Source: Anolis sagrei (Eukaryota; Chordata; Lepidosauria; Squamata; Anolidae). Taken from it: a DNA stretch of 64,000 nucleotides. Below the pieces are notes generated by a model. That model was not told the origin of the DNA. It did no database searches and saw nothing but the letters and a program-made list of their open reading frames with translations. The DNA is taken from contig NC_090025.1 in the NCBI RefSeq assembly GCF_037176765.1, forward strand, positions 13,561,545 to 13,625,544, read 5' to 3'. This document shows, one piece after another, positions 43,120 to 54,195 of the stretch. The translations under genes were made by a program, and so were the position numbers. Position 1 is the stretch's first letter; the number at the start of each line of letters is the position of its first letter.

Positions 43120-43286
43120 CCGTATTTCTTCAACTGTAAGAAGCTATCAATTATAAGAGGCACTCTAATTTTTGTACGCCACCACCATCAACAGTACTTA
43201 AGATACACCTGAGATTTTAAGATGAACCCCATTTTGGGAGAAGTTTATATAGGGAAAAAGTGTATCTTAGAACTGAAGAAATATAG
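43120..43286. mobile_element. Mariner-type MITE with TA target
   Basis: The element begins CCGTATTTCTTCAACTGTAAG after TA (43118-43119; sequence broken at 20 as CCGTATTTCTTCAACTGTAA G) and ends CTTAGAACTGAAGAAATATAG before TA (43287-43288). Ends are inverted with mismatches, 167 bp, non-coding. Confidence 0.65.
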
Positions 43287-43288
43287 TA

Positions 43289-44028
43289 GTTCCATTTATG
43301 TCAATATTGTACTGTCTTGTATTTGGGATTCTATTGTAAACATTACCTTGTATTTTGGATTTTGTTGTAAACCACTCATATTGCTCCATATAAATTTGTA
43401 TGTAAATTTAGCAAATCATATACTAGAAGTAGAGGCAGCCATGATGAGCATTGGGTACTTTACTGTGATACTTCTAAAATAATTAGCTAATTAGATAGAA
43501 GTTAGATTCAGACAAGCCCCCCACCCCCCCACAAATGTAATAGAAAGTACAGTGGGCGCTAAAAACTAAATCTGAACCTCTCTTTCTTCACTAATTGAAA
43601 AGGCAGCATCTTTTCCACCTGAAAACCATAATAAAGTTAAGCCACTAACATCCCAGCATGCACACGGTAAAACAATTACTTCAGAATTAATAGGCTGATA
43701 GGAATGGGCCATGTTAAAATAAAAGTGAGTGGGATCCCTCTGAGAGGTGATAACTCACTCAATTCCCAAAACGACAACTTGACAACACTGTATGCCTGAC
43801 TAATTAGGCCAGATTGAGACAGAGAGGTAAATTTCCATGTATGCCCTATTGGAAGGAATAGTGTTTGTGCATATTTGTGGAGCTTGTTTCCAAAAATCCA
43901 TCTGAAATATTTTAATACTAAATAAAAAAACATGCTGAAGATCTGCATTGTTTTGCTGCAAAATGCAATTTTCAAGCCCTGTACTAAAGTGACTTGATGC
44001 ATTTTGATAGTTTTTATGAATTCATCAC
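43289..44028. other. No recognisable feature
   Basis: Single-copy-looking sequence without supported genes or repeats. Confidence 0.4.
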
Positions 44029-44205
44029 ACTAGAGAAAGAATCCACTTTAGATATGGTTTCTGCCTCCTGCAGAATTCTGGGGTTTGTAGTTTAGTGCGG
44101 CTGTCAAAGGCTCCTCCCTAAACTACAAACCCCAGAATTCTGTCAGGAGGCAGAAACCAGATTTAAAATGGATTCATTCTCTAGTGTGATGAGGCCCTTA
44201 ATCTC
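44029..44205. mobile_element. Single copy of the CATCACACTAGAG MITE
   Basis: It runs from TCATCACACTAGAGAAAGAA to TTCTCTAGTGTGATGAGG with opposing CTGCCTCCTGCAGAATTCTG and CAGAATTCTGTCAGGAGGCA. Same family as the triple array at 41395-41921. Confidence 0.88.
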
Positions 44206-45125
44206 TACATATTCTACTCCAAGCCAAGAATGTGCTGCTGCCTGTAAATTATTTTTCTTTTCTTTTTTGATTCGGTACCTTTTGAAAAGAAACTCCACAT
44301 TTATGTTTACTTTTCCCCTTTAATTGATACCCAGCCTTGTGTGGCTGAAAGGAATAACATTAGAAAGTCACTAACATCCCGACTCAGACACCATCTAATA
44401 AAGATGTGGATTCCATCTGTGCCGGCAATTCCTACTCGATGCAGTGCTAAAACACATAGCTTTCTTATGCAGGTAGATTTGGTGTTTTCATCTAGTGTTT
44501 TATACTGAAGGGTTTCTGTATAGCTCTCAAGAGGCAAAGAAGACTCACAAGTGCCTTGCAATAGAAACTAGGGTGCCAAGGGCAGAGGTAAACAGCACCA
44601 AGCCTGACGCCAAAAGCTTCCTTCACAGTCTCCATATTAATGCACGTTTATACAAAATAGGTCAGGACTGATACCAGATCCAAAAGTTTTGCCACTCTGC
44701 TAAGGGAAACCCAAGAGCTCATGGCACAGACCACTGCGAATGAGGAAGAAAGGAAGGAAAGCTTACCTTCATCTGAAATCTTGGATATGATGTTCGATGC
44801 TAAAATAGGGAATGTCAAAAAAAGTCTTAACCTTCCTCCCGTATCTTCCCGCATGTTCTTTCTGAAATGTTAAATAACAATAATAAACTGTGTTCTAGAC
44901 TCTTCTTGGATTCATATGCTGTGTGTTCAGATCCCATATTTGTTCTTGGGTTGACGTTACTTATGCCTTTCAAGCACTTGATGCCTTCACTAGAATTGAG
45001 TGGATTCTGAGTGGATTCAATATTTTCAATGGCAGACGAGGAAAGTGTAATATTTTCATACCCATCACCCCATAAGGTTCTCTCAAGCTTAGAGCCTGGA
45101 ACTAACCCCCCCCCCCCACCCACAC
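44206..45125. other. No recognisable feature
   Basis: Single-copy-looking sequence; a C-run followed by CACACACA lies at 45106-45131. Confidence 0.4.
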
Positions 45126-45131
45126 ACACAC

Positions 45132-46096
45132 AATAATAAAGTTTAAGGAAGTGTGCAAATATGGGGCATGGATCTCCCAGAGGTATAATATTCCAGACAA
45201 TTTCACCCTATGTCTGGAAGCTCTGTCGAACTGGCTACGTGCTAGCAGACTCAAGGTGAACCCGGCAAAGACTGAGATTCTCTGGCATGGCCGCCCGGCG
45301 GGTCTGACTCCTCTGTTGCCCACCTTCGATGGTGCTGCCCTATCTCCATCGACCACTGTTAAGAGCTTAGGTGTCGTCCTGGATTCACAGCTGACAATGG
45401 AAGCTCAGGTCGCTGTTGCCAGCAAACAGGCCTTTTTCCATCTACGACAAGCGAGGCAACTGGCACCCTACCTATCTGACGAGGCTCTGTCAACTGACAT
45501 CCATGCCACGGTCACGTCTAGGCTGGACTATTGCAACGCCCTGTATGTTGGCCCAATGTCTACGACCCGAAAGCTTCATATCGTTCAGAACGCGGCAGCC
45601 AAGTTACTCACAAGAACGCCCATGAAATGCCATATAACACCAGTGCTGCAACATTTACATTGGCTTCCAACTGAGTACCATGGGCTGTATAAGATGTTAG
45701 TTCTGACCTTTAAAATTCTTTATGGCCAGGGTCCATCGTACCTTAGGGACCGCCTCTCCTTCTCCCATCATCGGAGGTTGCAACGACCAGCCCAACGTGA
45801 CTTACTCTATATACCGGGTCCTAGAGAATTGCACTTGGAAAGGACCAGATGCAGGGCTTTTTCTATTTCTGCCCCTGCCTTATGGAATTCCTTGCCACCC
45901 TACATGAGAGCCACGCACGACTTAGGTAGCCTTTTACTCAAGCACTTACGACCTGGCTTTTTACTAGAGCATTCGATCCCTGTTAATTTTTAATTTTTGT
46001 ATGTATGTATTTTATGTATGTATGTGGAATCGCCTAGAGCATTCTCGGATGGAGGGCAGATGGAGGGCAGATGGAGGGCGATTAATAAGTAATAAA

Positions 46097-46128
<32 letters not shown>
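45132..46128 (+). mobile_element. L2-like LINE 3' end with an intact 280-codon frame
   Basis: The open stretch ending with TAA at 45993 encodes the end of the reverse transcriptase ORF: ALSNWLRASRLKVNPAKTEI, LGVVLDSQLTMEAQVA, TSRLDYCNALYVGPMSTTRK, LTRTPMKCHITPVLQHLHWL, YGQGPSYLRDRLSF and RAFSISAPALWNSLPPYMRA. The 3' tail has repeated TGTATG, GGGCAGATGGAGGGC repeats and (GAT)n to 46128. The absence of breaks in about 840 bp suggests a young insertion. The 5' two thirds of the element are missing. Confidence 0.88.
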
Positions 46129-46715
46129 AGACTAAGCTGAGGAATACATGGGCCTACGGCTCATGCACAAAATAATGTCTTTGGTCCTTTTAAACTCTAT
46201 GGGGACATTGCTTTAAAAATCAGGCTTATTTTCATGTATTCACTCCTCCAAAAACCCAACCACCACTACAGATCCAATTGCCTCCAAACAACTGGTAAAT
46301 GTGGTGGTATATCAAGCATTTCAAGCCCTCTAAAAATTCAAAATGAATTAAAAGGGGGGGTGGGGTGAAAAACAGCCTCAGTTGATGTTTTGTCATTTTT
46401 GGCTCGCCTGAATACACCTGTGTGGTCCATCGTGGAAACCTATTCCCATCTCTACAGGGCAAGCTGATTTAGGACTTGTTAAAGTTTAGGACCGTTGGGA
46501 GTTGGACTCAGTATAGATCTCAAGCTTGCCTAAGAAGCAATGCAATCCCTCCTTATCTCTGTGCATAGCTCCCATAAGGAGCTGAATATGCAGGGAGCAC
46601 GTCCTTCCATTCCTCACTCTTCACTTAACATAATTGACATAATTTTCCGCTTTCCAATTTGATCATCGCTTAGAATCCCAACCATGGGAGAAAAGCAGGA
46701 TACAAATAAATCTTT
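46129..46715. other. No clear feature; possible LINE tail near 46690
   Basis: GAAAAGCAGGATACAAATAAAT at 46691-46711 looks like an L2-type 3' end. The rest shows nothing. Confidence 0.35.
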
Positions 46716-47185
46716 ATATATAAAATCTCAGCCTGCATATGTTTGTGCTTGCAAAACTCAAAAAGTTGTCTGTCAATTGACTTGATATTTCGACACAACG
46801 TTGCATGTGTTTTTATAGTAAAATGAAATTGAAACAAAATGTTGCATTTGAATACACTAATATATTTAGAGTAAAACTAGCAGTCTGGGAGCAGATACTA
46901 TGATGCCCAAAGCAACCATTCACAGCCTAGCTTTCATTTTACCTCAGCAGCATAAGAAATGAAAACTGAGCACTGAAATTTGGACATAACTTTGCATTCC
47001 AATACACGCGTGTATTTAGAGAAAAACTAGCAGTCCAGGAATAGACAAAGTGGAATCGGTGATGCCCAAAGCAACCATTCACAGTCTAGCTTTCATTTTA
47101 CCACGGAAATATAAGAAATGTAAACTGAGCATGCGCAACCAATTACTACACAGCTTTCCTTTTACCTCAGCAGCAATGGACTTCA
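46716..47185 (+). repeat. Helitron-like remnant with an internal duplication
   Basis: TTTATATATAAAATCTCAGC at about 46713-46732 resembles a Helitron 5' start. Two units of about 150 bp follow, each with AAAACTAGCAGTC, GATGCCCAAAGCAACCATTC and CTAGCTTTCATTTTACC (starts near 46866 and 47018). The 3' end is lost where a LINE begins. Confidence 0.5.
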
Positions 47186-47705
47186 ATGGAAGTCAACGAC
47201 TTAAATCAAGAAATAGTTTTCTTAGATCTACAGAGACATTCACTGGAACACCTCAGCAAGCGAGAGTTCAAAAGTGGCAGGCTCAAACCCAGAACCTCAA
47301 CCAATGGCTGATACCAAATGAGAGACTCCCCCCTGGGCACACAGAAGACTGGGCGACTTGGAAGGCATTGAACAGACTGCGCTCTAGCACCATGAGATGC
47401 AGAGCCAACCTTAAGAAATGGGGCTACAAAGTTGAATCCACGACATGTGAGTGTGGAGAAGAGCAAACCACTGACCACCTGCTGCAATGCAACCTGAGCC
47501 CTGCCACATGCACAATGGAGGACCTTCTTGTGGCAACACCAGAGGCACTCCAAGTGGCCAGCTACTGGTCAAAGGACATTTAATCAGCTACCAAGTTTGC
47601 ATAATTTGTGTTTTTTTATCTGTTTGTTTTTTTTGTTCTGTTAGAAATGTAATACAATGTTCTGGTTGCGGATGACACGATAAATAAAGTAAATAAATAA
47701 ATAGC
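47186..47705 (+). mobile_element. LINE ORF2 3' fragment (QRLKSRNSF family)
   Basis: An open frame encodes QRLKSRNSFLRSTETFTGTP, QWLIPNERLPPGHTEDWAT, LNRLRSSTMRCRANLKKWGY and the cysteine cluster CECGEEQTTDHLLQCNLSP, finishing near 47580 with VASYWSKDI. A tail of AAATAAATAAATAG follows. It is closely related to 6364-7165. Confidence 0.88.
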
Positions 47706-48049
47706 AGTAAAAGAAAAACAACAACCCATGACTATCAATAAAGCGTAGCGGTGATCTTTGGAAGTGTGCGGTTTGTATTTAGAAAACACTTGCTTCTCTC
47801 ATGGGGACTTATATGTCACATGCTCAAGAGTCGGTAAACCCTCAGATCTTAATTTTTAAGCAGAAAATGGACAAATAAAAAATGTAGTCAATCCATTAGC
47901 TTTACAATAAAAATGATTTCTGTAAAAAAAACTTTTTTTCCTTTCCTATTCTTTCATTCCACATAGACACAGCAACTCAAGGCAGGGTATTGATTAGAAT
48001 GATGTGTTTTCTTGGTGAATCTATATTCGCAGCAATACATTTATTACCA
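47706..48049. other. No recognisable feature
   Basis: Short AT-rich stretch between mobile elements. Confidence 0.4.
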
Positions 48050-49355
48050 CTAGCCGTCACCTGCCATGCGTTGCTGTGGCCCAGTCTGGTGATCTGGAAA
48101 ATAAAGTAATGTGAAAGTGTTGGTTTCTAATACATGTAATTTCTTTCTGCTTGTGGGTAAGCAGTATTTCTTGCTGTTTCTTTGTCAGTGTTGACATAGA
48201 GATTGCTTGATTTACTTACTCTGGAACAGGCAACATACCATTGTCCTTCTTTAGGGGTCCCTTTCAAATCTAGGATACTATATCTCTCTCTCTTGTGAAT
48301 CATATATATCTATCTGTAACTATGGCTGGATGGCTCTTTGTCAGGAGGGCTTTGATTACATTTTCTTGCCCTGGTGAAGGGAGTTGGACTGGATGGCCTT
48401 AAGCATTTTCTGTTGGTCATGGAACTTCTGTGTGGGAAGTTTGTCCCAATTCTGTAGTTCATGAGGTTCAGAATGCTCTTTGATTGTAGGTAAAGTATAA
48501 ATCCTAGCAGGGCCGTAGCCAGAAAAAAATTTCGGGGAGGGTTGAAAATTTCGGGGGGGGGGGGGGGGTGAGCAACCTTCCATAGCCTGCAGCTTTGCCC
48601 CTGTCAACCACCTCCACCAAGTCTGGCCTCCTTAATGAGAGCATTCAACACACACACACACAACTTGGTTGCTTCATTACATCAGCTATTGCTGCAAGTA
48701 ATGACAATGTGAATAAACTGTCAATATTTGCTTGAGATAGTGCTTACAGTTCTGGAGGTACTCTTAATTTTTTTGCATCTCATAGACTTAGCATGGGGAT
48801 TTGGTTAACCAGTTAAAATTCATGAGTAAACCAGGTTTTTAAAAAAAAATCTGAAAAATTTCGGGGGGGGGGGGGTTGAACCCCTAAAACCACCCCCTCG
48901 CTACAGGCCTTCTAGTAACAACAGCTTCCAAATGTCAAGGTCTATTTCCTCCAAACTCCATTTGTGTGCATATTTGGGAATATGGAATATTTGTGCCAAG
49001 TTTGGTCCGGATCCCTCATTGTTTGAGTCCACAGTGCTCTCTGGATGGAGATGAATGACAACTCTCAAACTCAAGGTCTATGCCCATCAAACCCTTCTAG
49101 TGTTTTCTGTTGGTCATGGGAGTTTTGTGTGCCAGGTTTGGTTCAATTCCATCATTGGCGGAGTTCAGAATGCTCTTTGATTGTAGGATAACTATAAATC
49201 CCAGCAACTACAACTCCCAAATGACAAAATCGATTTTTTTTGAGTGGTGGTCACTCGTTGGCCTGATAGGTGTCTTGTGTCCAAATTTGGTGCCAATTCG
49301 TCCAGTGGTTTTTGAGTTATGTTAATCCCAAAAACGAACATTACATTTATATAGA
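48050..49355 (-). mobile_element. Non-autonomous Helitron with a nested hAT
   Basis: On the minus strand it starts TCTATATAAATGTAATGTTC (49355 downward, preceded by A) and ends CTAG at 48053-48050 followed by T. The 3' region contains CAGACTGGGCCACAGCAACG-like sequence with the terminal hairpin, as in the copy at 60512-61891. The middle shares its phrases with the long hAT family. A hAT MITE interrupts it at 48508-48905. Confidence 0.8.
48508..48905. mobile_element. hAT MITE, CAGGGCCGTAGCCAG family, G-rich
   Basis: It starts CAGGGCCGTAGCCAGAAAAA and ends CCCCTCGCTACAGGCC. Inside are AATTTCGGGGG runs near both ends (48530-48568 and 48858-48875). CCTAG/TCTAG at the edges may be the eroded target duplication. 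Relative: 53879-54195. Confidence 0.75.
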
Positions 49356-49537
49356 TCTCATTCATATTATAGCAGACTGAAGCACAGCGAAGCATGGTCA
49401 GGTTTAGCTAGTAAATAATAATAATCTTTATATGCAGTGGCTGTGTAAATGTCTACTGAATGATGGGTACTATGATTGTTGTTGTCAGCGGCCTCGGCCT
49501 TTGTAAGCTGCATCGAGATTTTGCGGGGTATAAATAA

Positions 49538-49577
<40 letters not shown>
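49356..49577 (+). repeat. Helitron 3' scrap and L2-like LINE tail
   Basis: GCATGGTCAGGTTTAGCTAGT near 49393-49412 is a Helitron-type end. 49440-49577 has GGCCTCGGCCTTTGTAAGCTG-like wording, GCGGGGTATAAATAAAGTTA and (AAT)n, an L2-type 3' end. Confidence 0.65.
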
Positions 49578-49578
<1 letters not shown>

Positions 49579-49616
49579 GGTATACCTATATTACATACTG
49601 AGAACTGAAATAAGCT

Positions 49617-49795
49617 TCAGTTCTTGTGGGTTTTTTCGGGCTATATGGCCATGTTCTAGAGGCATTTCTCCTGACGTTTCGCCTACAGGCGAAACATCAG
49701 GAGAAATGCCTCTAGAACATGGCCATATAGCCCGAAAAAACCCACAAGAACTGAGTGATTCCAGCCATGAAAGCCTTCGACAATACATTGAAATA
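49617..49795. mobile_element. Penelope-like ends forming a near-perfect palindrome
   Basis: Arms 49617-49684 and 49687-49754 (68 bp) are inverted copies with a single mismatch and a 2-base centre. Each arm holds TTTTTTCGGGCTATATGGCC and ATTTCTCCTGACGTTTCGCC or its complement. The right arm continues to GAAAGCCTTCGACAATAC at 49795. Confidence 0.93.
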
Positions 49796-49799
49796 AGAT

Positions 49800-50824
49800 T
49801 GTTATTCTGACATGACCTGTGCATCCCAGATCCTAGAAATTGTGGCTGTCTAGATATTGTTGAACTGCAGTTCCCATCATCCCCAATTATTGGTTAGGGC
49901 TGACAGGAGTTCTAATCCAACAACGCCTGAAGGGCTGATGGTTTTCTAATCCAACAGTAGATTGATTGAACTTTACTTGACTCACTTATATATTGATATT
50001 GTGAAAATTGTGAAACCTGCTGCTCTGAGAGCATTACTATGTGTACTTTTACTCCTGCAAGTCCTTTTTTTTCTATAGCCATGATATCTGATGTACAATA
50101 GTTTAAGTGGTCATGATATAGGCACTGCTCATTAAGAAATAAATTGTGACTATTTACCAAAAGCGCAGCTCTCCATTTAACATATATTTCCTTCATGCCA
50201 TGATATGTAGTAATGTTTTGTATTTATCTGCTTCAGTTTCTTCTGCAGATGTTAGCTGCAAGTAGTCCAAACAAGGTAGAGAGCGGTGAAATGTCTTCAA
50301 GAAAGCTATCTCTGTCTGTCTTTGAAGAACTTTACATACGATCTTCCTCAATCTTTAAGGATTTATATTAGTCTAGTAGTGCTTGTTTAATGTTTGTAGA
50401 ACCAAGCCAAAACATTACTCATAACTGAGATAGCCAAAGCGCTTCCATATCTCCTCACTTTCCTCCACTGGCAATTGCTCAGACTACCATTGTTTGTTAA
50501 GACATATAGAGATGTGAACCAAGATAATAGAAGGATGAGGACATAAGACCCAAATATCATTAATTATTATGGCTAACATAAACATTAACTTTAGTCTGTA
50601 ATATTACTGGATTGCAGTAATAGAGGAGTAGAAACAAGTATTCAGAATGTAATATGCTTTAGGAGAAACTGAAAGCTTTGATTGTAGATATGAATGTAAT
50701 GTTGTAAACTGCAATGTCAGAAACTATACATCACATGTTTGAATGCTGGCTATACCTAATAAAAATATATTTATTTTACCAACTCGGTGCTTGACCAACA
50801 TGACTTTCTGATTTTGATCTTCAG
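49800..50824. other. No recognisable feature
   Basis: Single-copy-looking. A short ATG-to-donor stretch after a good acceptor-like tract at 50236-50275 was considered as an exon but has no family support. A weak MITE-like phrase lies at 49860-49930. Confidence 0.4.
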
Positions 50825-51095
50825 TGTAAGGTAAAGGTAAAGGTTTTCCCCTGACATTAAATCCAGTCATGTCTGACTCTGGGGGTTGGTGCTCATCTCC
50901 ATTTCTAAGCCAAAGTGCGGCATTAGAGGTCCAAGGTCATGTGGCTGGTATGACTGCATGGAACACTGTTACCTTGCTGTTGGAGTGGTACCTATTGATA
51001 TATTCACATTTGCATGTTTTCCAACTGCTAGGTTGGCAGAAACTGGGGCTACCAGCAGGAGATTATGCTGCTCCTCGGACTTGAATCTGCTATTT
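50825..51095 (-). mobile_element. SINE type A
   Basis: In reverse: GGTAAAGGTAAAGGTTTTCC, CCTGACATTAAATCCAGTCA, GTGGCTGGTATGACTGCATG and TTGCATGTTTTCCAACTGCT. The tRNA-like head is incomplete. Confidence 0.85.
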
Positions 51096-51216
51096 TAATT
51101 ATTTGTAAAAGGGGGAGTGGGAAAGAAGGAGTTCTCTCTTGTGCGCCAATTAACAAAAAGGCCATGGTCCATTAAAAATGGTTAGTAGTCAGAGCACTAC
51201 TTCAGTGAGCTCCAAA

Positions 51217-51264
51217 TTATTATTATTATTATTATTATTAATAATAATAATAATAATAATAATA
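51217..51264. repeat. Palindromic (ATT)n(AAT)n microsatellite
   Basis: An (ATT)n run flips into (AAT)n at about 51240, giving a self-complementary AT hairpin of roughly 45 bp. Confidence 0.9.
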
Positions 51265-51545
51265 CAGAGTTTTGGAGCACAATACTCCTGACCTCACGAG
51301 TGTATGGATTGTCGATGTTGCAATCCCAGGTGACAGCAGGATTGAAGAGAAAGAACTGAAAAAGCTGACACAATATGAGGATTTAAAGATCGAACTGCAA
51401 AGATTCTGGCACAAGCTAGTAAAGGTGATCCCAGTGATGATCGGCACACTGGGTGCAGTGCCTAAAGGCCTTGGCCTGCACTTAAACACAATCGGCGCTG
51501 ACAAAATTACCAGCTGCCAGCTGCAGAAGGCCACCTTAATAATAA
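51265..51545 (+). mobile_element. LINE fragment with restriction-like endonuclease end
   Basis: The open frame encodes EHNTPDLTSVWIVDVAIPGD, EEKELKKLTQYEDLKIELQR, HKLVKVIPVMIGTLGAVPKG and LQKATLIIIL. PD..(x)..D..IPGD is the pattern of the C-terminal endonuclease region of R2/R4-like LINEs and relatives. The rest of the element is absent. Confidence 0.65.
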
Positions 51546-52470
51546 TACTATCTCCTCAGAGGGACTCAGCGTGGATTCCAAACATAAATGGCAAACATTC
51601 TATGCCCGAACACAACAACAGTACATCCATAGTAATGAAATTTGGCCACCCAACATATAAAAACAAATTATGACTTAACAACTAAAATTAAATTAAAAAT
51701 GCAGCCTGTTCTATCAGACATAAGACAAAACATCGAACAGAAGGATAAATTTCTAAGTTTCTTGGGAGGAAATACTCTTGCCTTACTAAAATTGTAGGCT
51801 GAGTAGAAGCTTTTTATTCCACTGAAGCCAGATGAACTTTCCCAAGCTCTTGTCCATGAAGAGTGCAAAATATTACAGTGAAATTGCCCTGAACTTTTCC
51901 TAGATGCCTCTTCCTCTTCTGTCCATGTAGTCAGAGCATGAATTTGTATTGTCATATTGATATTATTTGATCTGGTGGCAATCCTATACAAAATGCAGCT
52001 ACACGGGTATTTAAATTTCGCTGGATTATTCCCTAATAGGTGGTTTTGCTCCAGACAAAGTAGCTTGATGACTACAGACCTTATCTTGGAAGTGATCTTG
52101 AAGCCAACCACAGCAGGAAAGACAGATTTATCTGCAGGGGTTTCCTGAGAGAGGCTGTGACCTCACTCTCACAACACCAGGCAATTAGTCCTGACAGTCG
52201 GTAACAGATGGTCAAGGTGTACTAAATTATTTCTCAAACAAATCAACTGCACAAGTATTAATTTAAGTGTAGCAAGGCAAGATATATGTATTCTTTACTA
52301 ATTCCATCAAAATTTTATCATTTTACATATGTAGTTATCAGCAATGGTTAATCAAGGCTCATTCAGTTATTTTTCATAGTGTCAGGAGAAACCCAAGGTT
52401 TTTCTTGAATAAGATCAGAAGGTGGCATTAAATTGAGAATGGCAGGAACTCACTGAACATATGCCTCTTG
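51546..52470. other. No recognisable feature
   Basis: Single-copy-looking sequence; minus-strand frames at 51668-52111 carry no recognisable motif. Confidence 0.4.
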
Positions 52471-52471
52471 T

Positions 52472-52705
52472 TATAGAATCATAGGACCATAGAGTTGGAA
52501 GAGACCTCATGGGCCATCCAGTCCAACCCCCTGCCAAGAAGCAGGAAAATAGCATTCAAAGTACCCCTGACAGTTGGCCATCCAGCCTCTGTTTAAAAGC
52601 CTCCAAAGAAGGAGCCTCCACCACACTCCAGGGCAGAGAGTTCCACTGCTGAACAGCCCTCACAGTCAGGAACTTTTTCCTAATGTTTAGGTGGAATCTC
52701 CTTAT
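52472..52705 (-). mobile_element. CR1 LINE 3' end
   Basis: TATAGAATCATAGGACCATAG at the left edge is the reversed CR1 tail. The reverse strand encodes the VRAVQQWNSLP-type C-terminus. About 230 bp. Confidence 0.85.
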
Positions 52706-52913
52706 GCTTTACTCTCACACAATTTCAGCACACAATCTAAAGTTCTTCTCAACATATCCAACTGAAACACAATAAGTTATGGAAGAATACTCCTTTAAAG
52801 GGGCTTGCACGGAAACATTGCTGGGTAGATTGTTCCCCTGAACAAGTTTCCACTCTCTCAACTCAAACAACTGCAGTGCTACCTTTAAAAGTATGACCTG
52901 AGAATATCTACTC

Positions 52914-53224
52914 AAGTGGTTCTCAATCTATTTTTGACCAAGGACTATTTTGCCCAAGGACCACTCTCCAACATTTGTACCAAAATAGTTACGAATCAGT
53001 TTTCGGGTCAACTTTAGATTCAGTTTGGTTATTTGCGGTGTTGATTCAGAAAATTGCATTGGATAGACCACATCAGCTCTTGTTTCTGATACAGAACATA
53101 TGCCATCCAGTAGTCGCCATCTGCTCACCCACAGAAAGCCATATTTAATAATCTAGCGCAGTGGACCTTATTTTAGGTCTCACAGCTCACCAGTGGGCCT
53201 CGGCCTACAGGTTGGGAACCACTG
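52914..53224. mobile_element. hAT element with target duplication, 311 bp
   Basis: The ends are AAGTGGTTCTCAATCTATTT and CAGGTTGGGAACCACTG. Identical 8-bp duplications ATCTACTC flank it (52906-52913 and 53225-53232). It shares internal sequence (GCATTGGATAGACCACATCA) with 28365-28977 in reverse and is a shorter derivative of that family. Confidence 0.9.
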
Positions 53225-53239
53225 ATCTACTCAGAAATA

Positions 53240-53860
53240 ATTTAGTGGGGTTACAGAACGGACTCAGAAATGGAGTGGGAAGATCAAAAGATAACCTGGC
53301 AAAATAGCACTACAGTAGAGTCTCGCTTATCCAACATAGTGTTGGATAAGCGAAAATGTTGGATAAAAAGGAGGGATTAAGGAAAAGCATATTAAACGTA
53401 AAATTACATTATGATTTTACAAATTAAGTACCAAAACATCATTTTTTACAACAAATTGACAGAAAAAGCAGTTTAATACATGCTACCGTTATGTAGTTAT
53501 AACTGTATTTACAAATTTAGCACCAAAATATCACAATGTATTGAAACAGCAGTGGAGCTGCACGAGAGACAGACTGTGTTGGATAATACAGAAAGTTGGA
53601 TGAGCGAAGGTTGGATAAGTGAGACTCTACTGTACCTAGGAGAATCCTCCACCTTGTGCAACTATGGAGCAGAACAAACAACTCCGCATCTGTATGCTTG
53701 CCCACAATGCCCGGCCTCATGCACAGGGGAAGAATTGTTCAAAGCTACAGACAATGCAGTCGCTGCTGCCCATTTTTGGTCTAAAATAATTTAGGCACTT
53801 GTGCTCCCTCTATTTTATCAGTTTTTATACTTATTTATGCATCTGTACCCACAGATGCAT
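53240..53860 (+). mobile_element. LINE 3' end split by a Tigger-type MITE
   Basis: Left part 53240-53310 reads as RNG..NGVGRSKDNLAK-like coding. The right part from 53635 encodes ESSTLCNYGAEQTTPHLYAC and PQCPASCTGEELFKATDNAV, stopping near 53794. The cysteine cluster C.YG.EQTT.HL..C is the end of a LINE ORF2. The interruption is the element at 53313-53632. Confidence 0.8.
53313..53632. mobile_element. Tigger/pogo-type MITE, 320 bp
   Basis: The TIRs are CAGTAGAGTCTCGCTTATCC and GGATAAGTGAGACTCTACTG (inverted, one mismatch), with TA on both sides (53311-53312, 53633-53634). Further TTGGATAAGCGAAAATGTTG and GTTGGATGAGCGAAGGTTGG lie inside. TA duplication and TIR fit the pogo/Tigger branch of Tc1-mariner. 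No transposase. Confidence 0.9.
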
Positions 53861-53878
53861 CCATCCTTGGCTTGAAAC

Positions 53879-54195
53879 CAGGGCCGTAGCCAGGATTTCG
53901 TTTCGGGGGGGGGGGGGCTAAAAAATTTCAGGGGGGGTTTCGGGGGGGCTGAGTTTCGGGGGGGGGGGCTGAGTCTGAGTGAAAGAGGGTCTAGCCTAGC
54001 AAACCTTTTGTATCATTACCCCAATACCCCCATACATATGAGATATATTGAGAATGGTGATCAAATCATGATATTTATAAACATAACAGTTTAAATAATG
54101 CACCAGTAAGGCCTTTTCGCGAACCACCATGAGAATTTCGGGGGGGGGGGGGGCTGAAGCCCCCCGAGCCCCCCCCCCCCCTGGCTACATGCCTG
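53879..54195. mobile_element. hAT MITE, CAGGGCCGTAGCCAGG family, very G-rich
   Basis: It runs CAGGGCCGTAGCCAGGATTT to CCCCTGGCTACATGCCTG. Identical 8-bp duplications CTTGAAAC flank it (53871-53878 and 54196-54203). Long G runs near the left end and G then C runs near the right end are conserved with 48508-48905. Confidence 0.9.

Noticed and set aside
50236-50275. Acceptor-like tract followed by an ATG and a donor-like GTAGAG
   Set aside because: Only nine codons, no resemblance to FAM47E or STBD1, weak donor.
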